The translations under genes and the position numbers were made by a program. 5,579 bases of DNA. Source: Alphaproteobacteria bacterium (GTDB taxonomy: Bacteria; Pseudomonadota; Alphaproteobacteria; RF32; CAG-239). The notes beneath the pieces were generated by a model that saw only the letters and a program-made list of their open reading frames with translations, was not told the origin of the DNA and did no database searches. Below, piece by piece: positions 1-3,944 of the stretch (position 1 is the stretch's first letter; each line of letters opens with the position of its first letter). The stretch covers positions 1 to 5,579 of the forward strand of contig JAGCTK010000026.1 in NCBI GenBank assembly GCA_017963715.1, written 5' to 3'.

Positions 1-1
1 G

Positions 2-487
2 AGCATTAAGGACAACACGGTTGTGGCAAAAGGTAAGTTGGGCGAATTGTCCTATTCTTTTGATGACAGCCACGTTGCAACAAAATTTGAAGACGGTAAA
101 GTTTCGGTTTCTCCGTTGTCTCAGAGCAATGCATCCAGAGCTTTGTGGGGCACGACAAGAGCCAACATCAACACGCTTGTCAAAGGCGTGAGTGAAGGCT
201 ATACCAAGAATTTGGAACTGGTCGGCGTCGGTTACAAAGCCCGTATGGAAGGTACAAAATTGGTCCTTTCACTCGGTTTTTCTCACGATGTTGATTTTCC
301 GGCACCGCAAGGCATTAAGATTTCTTGCGAATCGCCGACACAAATCAAAATTTTTGGTGTTGATAAACAACTTGTCGGTCAAGTGGCTGCTGAAATTCGT
401 AAATACAGAAAACCCGAACCTTACAAAGGCAAAGGCGTGAAGTATGAGAACGAATACATCCGTCGTAAAGAAGGCAAGAAGAAATAA
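2..487 (+). CDS. rplF: Large ribosomal subunit protein uL6 (L6), 5' partial
   Basis: Structural protein of the 50S subunit that binds 23S rRNA near the factor-binding (sarcin-ricin) region. The frame is open from base 2 and begins [16 protein letters not shown], which matches the first beta domain of L6. The true start and roughly 15-20 residues lie before the window. The GTG at 23 is an internal Val codon, not the start. The C-terminal half has the family signatures [10 protein letters not shown] and, near the end, [14 protein letters not shown] followed by a basic tail (RRKEGKKK). The stop is TAA at 485-487. It is followed after 12 nt by rplR, as in the conserved spc operon order. Identification is from family knowledge of sequence and gene order and is very secure; only the N-terminus is missing. 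Confidence 0.97.
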   Translation, partial: SIKDNTVVAKGKLGELSYSFDDSHVATKFEDGKVSVSPLSQSNASRALWGTTRANINTLVKGVSEGYTKNLELVGVGYKARMEGTKLVLSLGFSHDVDFPAPQGIKISCESPTQIKIFGVDKQLVGQVAAEIRKYRKPEPYKGKGVKYENEYIRRKEGKKK

Positions 488-499
488 GGATTAATTCAA

Positions 500-862
500 A
501 TGAATACACCAAAAAAATTGTTTGAAAAAAGAAAGGCGCGCGTCAGAACAGCTTTGAAAACGGCTGCGAGCGGCAAACTCAGATTGTCTGTGTTCCGCAG
601 CGGTAAGCATATCTATGCGCAAATTATTGACGATGTCAAAGGTGCAACGGTGGCTTCTGCATCAACACTTGATAAAGAAGTTCGCGGCACTTTACAAAAG
701 ACATCGACGATTGAAGCCGCTGGCTTCATCGGTAAACTCGTTGCCGAACGTGCAGCCAAGACAGGTATCAGTGAAGTCGTTTTCGACAGAGGCGGCTACA
801 TTTATCACGGTCGTGTCAAGGCTTTGGCTGATGCCGCACGTGAAGCCGGATTGAAGTTCTAG
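500..862 (+). CDS. rplR: Large ribosomal subunit protein uL18 (L18)
   Basis: 50S protein that binds 5S rRNA and helps attach it to the central protuberance. The 120-residue product has the usual length. Visible family features are a basic N-terminal segment ([12 protein letters not shown]), the core [18 protein letters not shown] at about residues 28-45, and the conserved C-terminal block [20 protein letters not shown] ending in AGLKF. The ATG at 500 lies about 10 nt after an AAGGA that overlaps the rplF stop region. It ends with TAG at 860-862, and that stop overlaps the ribosome-binding site of rpsE, which suggests coupled translation. Function and identity are secure from sequence and operon position. 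Confidence 0.98.
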   Translation: MNTPKKLFEKRKARVRTALKTAASGKLRLSVFRSGKHIYAQIIDDVKGATVASASTLDKEVRGTLQKTSTIEAAGFIGKLVAERAAKTGISEVVFDRGGYIYHGRVKALADAAREAGLKF

Positions 863-872
863 GAGAAATAAG

Positions 873-1436
873 ATGGCTTTTGATCGTCAAAATAACAAAA
901 AAGAAAAAACCGAAGAATTGGTTGAAAAACTCGTTCACGTCAATCGTGTGGCCAAAACCGTCAAAGGCGGCCGCACAATGAGTTTTGCCGCGATTGTGGT
1001 TGTCGGTGACGGAAAAGGTCGCGTCGGATTTGGTTCCGGCAAGGCTGCTGAAGTTCCCGAGGCTGTTGTCAAAGCAACAAACGAGGCTAAAAAGAACATG
1101 GTGCGTATTCCGCTTCGTGAAGGCAGAACGCTTCATCACGATGTTGCCGGCCGTTTTGGTGCAGGTAAAGTTGTGTTGAGAACGGCTCCTGCCGGTACCG
1201 GTGTGATTGCCGGCGGTTCGATGCGTGCCGTTTTTGAGGCTTTGGGTGTGCAAGACGTTGTGGCCAAATCTTTGGGTTCCAACAATCCGTACAACATGAT
1301 TAAAGCAACTTTCAACGCGTTGGAATCTATCAATTCACCGCGTATGGTTGCTGCCAAGCGCGGCAAAAAAGTCGGTGACATTGTCAGTCGTCGTGAGTAT
1401 GCCGCAACCGGTAAAATGGAAAAAGAGGAGGCTTAA
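873..1436 (+). CDS. rpsE: Small ribosomal subunit protein uS5 (S5)
   Basis: 30S protein near the mRNA entry channel, involved in decoding accuracy and in helicase action on mRNA. The 187-residue product starts at ATG 873 after AGGAG (861-865, spacing 7), which overlaps the rplR stop. The N-terminal dsRNA-binding-like domain carries [20 protein letters not shown] then [18 protein letters not shown] (about residues 26-65). The loop VKGGR corresponds to the region known in other bacteria to affect spectinomycin sensitivity. The C-terminal domain contains [18 protein letters not shown] and [12 protein letters not shown], typical of S5. A short charged tail ends in EKEEA. Only 3 nt separate it from rpmD, and its last codons contain the GAGGAGG that serves as the rpmD ribosome-binding site. 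Confidence 0.98.
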   Translation: MAFDRQNNKKEKTEELVEKLVHVNRVAKTVKGGRTMSFAAIVVVGDGKGRVGFGSGKAAEVPEAVVKATNEAKKNMVRIPLREGRTLHHDVAGRFGAGKVVLRTAPAGTGVIAGGSMRAVFEALGVQDVVAKSLGSNNPYNMIKATFNALESINSPRMVAAKRGKKVGDIVSRREYAATGKMEKEEA

Positions 1437-1439
1437 ACC

Positions 1440-1622
1440 ATGGCTAAAAAAACAATCAAAGTTACTCAGATTGCAAGCCCTATCGGCAAGCCGGAAGTTC
1501 AAAGAGCGACTTTAATCGGTCTTGGCTTAAACAAAATGAATCGTACCGCTGTTTTGGAAGATACACCTGCCATTCGCGGCATGATCAGAAAGGTTAGCCA
1601 CCTCGTCAAAGTCGAAGAGTAA
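1440..1622 (+). CDS. rpmD: Large ribosomal subunit protein uL30 (L30)
   Basis: Small 50S protein of 60 residues, the normal bacterial length. The sequence runs from [15 protein letters not shown] through [15 protein letters not shown] to [20 protein letters not shown], which is the full L30 fold with its characteristic GLGL and VSHLV segments. The ATG at 1440 follows GAGGAGG (1425-1431) inside the end of rpsE, so translation is probably coupled to rpsE. It ends TAA at 1620-1622. Some lineages lack rpmD; here it is present and in canonical place. A 96-nt gap with a strong hairpin separates it from rplO, unlike the tight spacing upstream. Confidence 0.97.
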   Translation: MAKKTIKVTQIASPIGKPEVQRATLIGLGLNKMNRTAVLEDTPAIRGMIRKVSHLVKVEE

Positions 1623-1669
1623 ACCTTGCAAGGCGGGCTTGATATCAAAAGCCCGCTTGACAGGGTTTT
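1621..1669 (+). promoter_or_regulatory. Long hairpin in the rpmD-rplO gap
   Basis: A perfect 8-bp stem, GCGGGCTT (1633-1640) with AAGCCCGC (1649-1656), encloses an 8-nt loop. Flanking bases extend it imperfectly: AAACC..TTG.CAAG on the left against CTTG.CA.GGGTTT on the right. The right arm is followed by only four T residues (1666-1669), so it could be a weak terminator or attenuator, an RNA processing or stability element, or a protein-binding site. It begins in the rpmD stop codon. Function is inferred; only the pairing is seen. Confidence 0.55.
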
Positions 1670-1718
1670 ATGATAAGACTTCATCAGAGTATGTCAAATT
1701 TAAATTAGGTGAAAAAAA

Positions 1719-2171
1719 ATGAAACTTAATGAATTAAAAGATAATCCGGGAGCCACCAAAGACCGCATTCGTGTCGGTCGCGGTATCTCAAGCGGCAAAG
1801 GCAAGACAGCCGGCCGTGGTCAGAAAGGCCAGAAAGCACGTTCTGGTGTTTCGATTAACGGTTTTCAAGGCGGCCAGATGCCGATTTATCGCCAGTTGCC
1901 TAAGCGTGGTTTTCAAAACCATTTTGCCAAGGAATATGCTGTGATCAATCTTGACAGCATTCAAAAGGCGCGTGATCCCGGCAAATTAAACGCCAGCGAT
2001 ATCACTATTGATACGCTTTTGGCTTCACGTTTGATTACAAAGAAGCTCGACGGTGTTCGTTTGCTCGCACGCGGTGCCATTACAACGGCAGCCACCATTT
2101 CCGTCAATTCCGCTTCCAAAGCGGCTGTGGCGGCTGTGGAAAAAGCCGGCGGTAAGGTTACACTTATCTAA
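1719..2171 (+). CDS. rplO: Large ribosomal subunit protein uL15 (L15)
   Basis: 50S assembly protein of 150 residues that contacts 23S rRNA through a long basic extension. The N-terminal part shows the hallmark Gly/Arg/Lys-rich region: [19 protein letters not shown] at about residues 21-39, then [24 protein letters not shown]. The C-terminal globular domain ends with [16 protein letters not shown], typical of the family. The ATG at 1719 is preceded by AGGTG (1707-1711) with 7-nt spacing. In most bacteria the next gene is secY, but here the frame ends with TAA at 2169-2171 and an intrinsic terminator follows, so rplO is the last gene of this operon. Confidence 0.98.
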   Translation: MKLNELKDNPGATKDRIRVGRGISSGKGKTAGRGQKGQKARSGVSINGFQGGQMPIYRQLPKRGFQNHFAKEYAVINLDSIQKARDPGKLNASDITIDTLLASRLITKKLDGVRLLARGAITTAATISVNSASKAAVAAVEKAGGKVTLI

Positions 2172-2196
2172 TTGGCCATCCCGTTAAAAAGATGAC

Positions 2197-2255
2197 AGGT
2201 CGAAAGTTTGTGTGTGTTTTGATGCACGGTCAAATTTTCGACCTTCTTTTGTTTT
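2197..2255 (+). terminator. Intrinsic terminator of the ribosomal-protein operon
   Basis: A 14-bp stem pairs 2197-2210 (AGGTCGAAAGTTTG) with 2231-2244 (CAAATTTTCGACCT), all Watson-Crick except one G-U. The 20-nt loop lies at 2211-2230. The stem is followed by TCTTTTGTTTT. It sits 25 nt after the rplO stop and nothing coding follows, so it most likely ends the spc transcript. The stem is less GC-rich than typical but long. Confidence 0.75.
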
Positions 2256-2290
2256 AAAATATATTCTTTATGTGCATTATCAAAAAAGAC

Positions 2291-2318
2291 TTGATTTTAA
2301 AAAATACGCGTGTATAAG
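2291..2318 (+). promoter_or_regulatory. Probable promoter for the tRNA-Pro region
   Basis: TTGATT (2291-2296) and TATAAG (2313-2318) are spaced by 16 nt in AT-rich sequence just after the rplO terminator and about 40 nt before the 5' tRNA half copy. A transcript from here would run through the half copy and repeat copy 1 into the intact tRNA-Pro, ending at the terminator near 2700. A small 5-bp hairpin (2335-2339 with 2345-2349) lies in the leader. The call rests on motif match and position only. Confidence 0.5.
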
Positions 2319-2358
2319 AAATATAAATCAATCGTAACCGAAGAGGTTATAACGATCA

Positions 2359-2397
2359 CGGGACGTAGTTCAGCGTGGGTTATGCGCTTGCATGGGG
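2359..2397 (+). pseudogene. Broken 5' half of tRNA-Pro(GGG)
   Basis: Bases 2359-2374 are identical to the first 16 nt of the intact tRNA-Pro at 2596. After a changed D-loop with one extra base, 2384-2397 (GCGCTTGCATGGGG) again matches exactly through the GGG anticodon and the base 3' of it. The D-stem partner is lost and the 3' half does not follow; instead the sequence passes into repeat copy 1. It therefore cannot fold as a tRNA. The similarity ends at the 3' side of the anticodon loop. Confidence 0.85.
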
Positions 2398-2400
2398 CGC

Positions 2401-2513
2401 GAGGATAAAAACGACCTCAAAATGTCGTTTTTACCACAAGTGGCGAAGTTTTGTTATCAAGCAAGGAAGCGTATAAGCGACCACAGCGAGATTACAAAAC
2501 GAGTGACCGAAGC
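2401..2513 (+). repeat. Structured non-coding repeat, copy 1
   Basis: This 113-nt segment aligns from end to end with 2751-2862. It begins GAGGAT and then forms a 10-bp perfect hairpin (2406-2415 with 2424-2433, loop of 8). A conserved core follows: GGCGAAGTTTTGTTATC, AAGCAAGG, AGCGA and GATTACAAAAC, ending GAGTGACCGAAGC. Inside the core, 2448-2458 pairs with 2490-2500 (10 of 11 pairs, one T-T mismatch) as a second stem enclosing about 31 nt. A third, imperfect hairpin (2515-2520 with 2524-2530) follows directly. I do not recognise the family. It lies between a broken tRNA-Pro 5' half and remnants of the 3' anticodon arm (GCAAG, then AAGTCGGAG, about 2534-2552). A 63-codon frame crosses it, but the frame is not kept in the second copy. 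Confidence 0.85.
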
Positions 2514-2540
2514 GAGGCTGTATGACAGGCCGAGCAAGAA

Positions 2541-2561
2541 CAAGAAGTCGGAGACTTCTTG
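2541..2561. repeat. Perfect hairpin of tRNA anticodon-arm sequence
   Basis: CAAGAAGTC (2541-2549) and GACTTCTTG (2553-2561) form a 9-bp perfect stem with loop GGA. The left arm is a direct copy of the tRNA-Pro anticodon-stem and variable-loop sequence. The right arm is the same sequence inverted; GACTTCTTGCAC is the reverse complement of the intact tRNA's GTGCAAGAAGTC. It is not followed by a T tract, so it is not a terminator. Confidence 0.7.
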
Positions 2562-2595
2562 CACAGATGAGAAAAAATTATGATGGAATACATAA

Positions 2596-2672
2596 CGGGA
2601 CGTAGTTCAGCCTGGTAGAGCGCTTGCATGGGGTGCAAGAAGTCGGAGGTTCAAATCCTCTCGTCCCGACCA
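2596..2672 (+). tRNA. tRNA-Pro(GGG), CCA encoded
   Basis: A complete 77-nt cloverleaf. The acceptor stem CGGGACG pairs perfectly with CGTCCCG (2662-2668), followed by discriminator A and CCA. The D-arm is GTTC/GAGC with loop AGCCTGGTA. The anticodon stem CTTGC/GCAAG encloses loop ATGGGGT with anticodon GGG at 2630-2632 and G at position 37. The T-arm GGAGG/CCTCT encloses TTCAAAT. C1-G72, A73 and the GG of the anticodon are the known proline identity elements, and G37 is usual in tRNA-Pro as the target of m1G methylation. It reads the CCC and CCU codons. A terminator stem begins within its CCA end. The nearest good promoter is about 280 nt upstream, so the primary transcript may carry repeat copy 1 as a long leader removed by RNase P. 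Confidence 0.97.
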
Positions 2673-2710
2673 ATAAAAAAGGACACCTTTACGGTGTCTT
2701 TTTTTATTGG
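2670..2710 (+). terminator. Intrinsic terminator after tRNA-Pro, possibly bidirectional
   Basis: The core stem is GACACC (2682-2687) with GGTGTC (2693-2698), loop TTTAC, followed by seven T residues. The flanking A and T tracts and even the tRNA CCA join the palindrome: 2670-2687 pairs with 2693-2710 over 18 positions with a single G-U. The A tract on the left means it could also stop transcription from the other strand. A near-identical terminator recurs at 3081-3110. Confidence 0.9.
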
Positions 2711-2750
2711 TATGAGAAGTTCCGACTTCTTGCAAAGATGTCGGAGGCTC

Positions 2751-2862
2751 GAGGATGAAAATATCCTATAATGGATATTTTCACCGCAAGAGGCGAAGTT
2801 TTGTTATCAAGCAAGGGAGCGCCAAGCGACCAAAGCGAGATTACAAAACGAGTGACCGAAGC
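2751..2862 (+). repeat. Structured non-coding repeat, copy 2
   Basis: Homologue of the segment at 2401-2513, 112 nt long. It shares GAGGAT at the start and the core from GGCGAAGTTTTGTTATC to ACCGAAGC with few changes. The first hairpin (2756-2766 with 2773-2783, 11 bp, loop TATAAT) has a different sequence from copy 1, yet both span exactly 28 nt and are perfectly paired. The second stem is 2798-2808 with 2839-2849. It ends in a GCACCT-GAA-AGGTGC hairpin (2861-2875), whose right arm merges into GGTGCAAGAA, a match to the tRNA-Pro anticodon arm. On the left it is flanked by GTCGGAGGCTC, like the tRNA T-arm 5' strand. On the right it is followed by the T-arm 3' strand and acceptor end, so it sits at a T-loop-like position. 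The family is not recognised. Confidence 0.85.
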
Positions 2863-2880
2863 ACCTGAAAGGTGCAAGAA

Positions 2881-2900
2881 AAATCCTCTCGTCCCGACCA
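2881..2900 (+). repeat. Displaced 3' end of tRNA-Pro, copy A
   Basis: The 20 nt are identical to the last 20 nt of the intact tRNA-Pro (2653-2672): part of the T-loop, the T-stem 3' strand, the acceptor 3' strand, A73 and CCA. No 5' half accompanies it. A terminator follows after 9 nt. Such duplicated tRNA 3' ends are a known mark of site-specific integration at tRNA genes, but decay of a tandem tRNA copy would leave the same trace. Confidence 0.9.
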
Positions 2901-2909
2901 ACCATAGAG

Positions 2910-2933
2910 ACCGCCTTTTTAGGCGGTTTTTTT
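2910..2933 (+). terminator. Intrinsic terminator after tRNA 3'-end copy A
   Basis: ACCGCCT (2910-2916) pairs with AGGCGGT (2921-2927) around a TTTT loop, giving a 7-bp GC-rich stem followed by a run of T residues to 2933. The sequence is unrelated to the other two terminators of this region, although it occupies the same place after a tRNA-Pro 3' end. Confidence 0.88.
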
Positions 2934-2977
2934 GTGGCTGATTTTTGGAATAAGGATTTGAAACTCCGAAAAAGGAG

Positions 2978-3060
2978 GTTCACAAGGAGGAGAGGCAGAC
3001 GCAAGTATGCCGATGAGGCGTCAGCCGAACGACGACGAAGCACGTGCCGAAGGCTAAGAC
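2978..3060 (+). other. Third insert at the tRNA T-loop position
   Basis: Left of this stretch is GGAGGTTCA (about 2974-2982), matching the tRNA-Pro T-arm 5' strand. Right of it is the T-arm 3' strand and acceptor end at 3061. The insert itself is not clearly homologous to the two repeat copies, although short words such as GCAAG, ACGA, GAAGCAC and CCGAAG recur. It can form GACGC (2998-3002) with GCGTC (3018-3022), and it contains the palindrome GCACGTGC. Frames on both strands cross it but look like chance. It may be a diverged relative of the repeat or a different insert. Confidence 0.5.
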
Positions 3061-3078
3061 AATCTCTCGTCCCGACCA
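3061..3078 (+). repeat. Displaced 3' end of tRNA-Pro, copy B
   Basis: It matches the tRNA-Pro 3' end from the T-loop through CCA, except for one missing C in the T-stem. It lies 180 nt after copy A, which is itself 228 nt after the corresponding site in the intact tRNA. It is followed within 2 nt by a terminator almost identical to the one after the intact tRNA. Confidence 0.88.
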
Positions 3079-3080
3079 AC

Positions 3081-3110
3081 AAAAAAGGACACCTTTACGG
3101 TGTCTTTTTT
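3081..3110 (+). terminator. Intrinsic terminator after tRNA 3'-end copy B
   Basis: An A tract, then GACACC (3088-3093), loop TTTAC and GGTGTC (3099-3104), followed by six T residues. From the A tract through the T tract it is identical to the terminator after the intact tRNA (2675-2704). The tRNA 3' end and its terminator therefore appear to have been copied as one unit. Confidence 0.9.
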
Positions 3111-3250
3111 CATATTTTAAGATGGTAAAATCTTGACTTGATTTACATTTCAGCTTTCAAATATCTCAAACAGAGGCAGTCAATGTTTCATAGATATCAA
3201 CTCTTGAACTTCTTTTGGTCGCAAATACATCAAAAATTATATAAAAACCC

Positions 3251-3278
3251 TTGCAAATCATAAAAAGAGGTATATAAT
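3251..3278 (+). promoter_or_regulatory. Sigma70-type promoter for the DUF4167 / phosphoesterase operon
   Basis: TTGCAA (3251-3256) and a consensus TATAAT (3273-3278) are separated by 16 nt. The motifs lie in the AT-rich gene-free stretch 3111-3390, which otherwise shows nothing I can identify. Transcription would start near 3285, leaving a leader of about 105 nt before the ATG at 3391. That leader contains a possible 21-codon frame (3307-3372) with GGAAG just before its ATG; I do not call it as a gene. Confidence 0.65.
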
Positions 3279-3390
3279 GACCTTTGTTTAGTGTGATGGA
3301 AGTTTTATGATAAATTTCCAGTTTGTCTTTTTCCAAAAGAAAATTTGTTTTGATGTTGGCCGTAAGGTCTGATTTTAGGGTATATTAAGC

Positions 3391-3930
3391 ATGAAAAAAA
3401 ATACAAAATTCCGTTCGAATAATAATATCAATTTAAATTATCGTTTTGACAGTATAAGCCCGGCCGGCAAGTATTGCGGCACGGCACTCGATTTAATCAA
3501 ACGCTATAATGATTTGGCCAAAGAAGCCGGAACGGCAGGAAACTATGTTGAAATGGAAGTTTTCCGTCAATATGCCGAGCATTATCGCAAAATCGTAACC
3601 GAAATCAATGAACGCAAAAATTTTGTATCCAATCAAAAGTCAAAAGAGCAAGACACAGCGGCTCAACAAGCTGAAGATGTCGATAATCAGAGCACGGAAG
3701 ATACTTCTCCGATGAATGACAACGCCCCTGCCCAACCGCAGGAAGAAGTGCCTGTTTTGCGAACAAAACCATTGTCTTTGAAAAAAAGAACTTTGAAAAT
3801 CGTTGAAGTCACAACGGCAGAACCCATCGAAACGGATGAACACGCTTCAACTCAAAAATCAAAACAATCACACAAGCGTCCGCTCAAAAAAGAAATACCT
3901 GTTGAGCAAGCCGACGTATCCGAAGCATAA
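3391..3930 (+). CDS. DUF4167 domain protein, alphaproteobacterial
   Basis: 179-residue protein of unknown function. Residues about 10-75 match the DUF4167 pattern as I know it: a basic Asn-rich start, then YRFDSISPAGKYCGTALDLI, a helix with YNDLAKEAGTAGNYVEME and YAEHYRKIVTEINERK. These correspond to family segments of the type RGTAQHI.EKY..LARDA and YLQHAEHY.RI. The rest (about 78-179) is low-complexity, rich in Gln, Glu, Ser, Thr and Lys, with basic patches (SLKKRTLK, HKRPLKKE), and is probably disordered, as in relatives. There is no signal peptide or membrane segment, so it is likely cytoplasmic. Nucleic-acid binding is sometimes guessed from the charge but is not shown here. The start at 3391 has a modest AGGG (3377-3380) 10 nt upstream. 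The phosphoesterase gene follows after 14 nt, suggesting co-transcription. Confidence 0.85.
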   Translation: MKKNTKFRSNNNINLNYRFDSISPAGKYCGTALDLIKRYNDLAKEAGTAGNYVEMEVFRQYAEHYRKIVTEINERKNFVSNQKSKEQDTAAQQAEDVDNQSTEDTSPMNDNAPAQPQEEVPVLRTKPLSLKKRTLKIVEVTTAEPIETDEHASTQKSKQSHKRPLKKEIPVEQADVSEA

Positions 3931-3944
3931 GAAAGGGATAAGCC

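Noticed and set aside
816..1381. - strand frames over rplR and rpsE
   Set aside because: They are shadows of highly conserved ribosomal-protein genes on the + strand.
1657..1685. Internal promoter for rplO based on TTGACA at 1657
   Set aside because: No acceptable -10 lies 16-18 nt downstream. The TATGAT at 1669-1674 is only 6 nt away, and TTGACA is part of the hairpin arm.
2359..2552. Group I or group II intron in tRNA-Pro
   Set aside because: The insert is about 110-150 nt with no catalytic core that I can identify, and the tRNA half has a damaged D-arm, so self-splicing is not supported.
2392..2583. 63-codon + strand frame across repeat copy 1
   Set aside because: It starts inside the tRNA 5' half copy, has no ribosome-binding site, and the homologous copy at 2751 has a length change and early stops in that frame. 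The conserved feature is structure, not protein.
2704..3082. - strand frames of 65 and 91 codons over repeat copy 2 and the third insert
   Set aside because: They run through terminators, tRNA ends and hairpins, overlap each other in different frames and show no recognisable domain.
2359..3110. CRISPR array
   Set aside because: The repeated ~20-nt unit is the tRNA-Pro 3' end, the spacing is irregular and long (228 and 180 nt), and no cas genes are present.
2934..3128. 64-codon + strand frame rich in Arg
   Set aside because: It crosses the displaced tRNA 3' end and its terminator; the Arg-rich composition comes from the GA-rich non-coding insert.
3307..3372. 21-codon frame with GGAAG before the ATG, in the leader of the DUF4167 gene
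   Set aside because: It is short and lacks any run of a single amino acid or overlapping attenuator hairpin typical of leader peptides; this could easily be chance.
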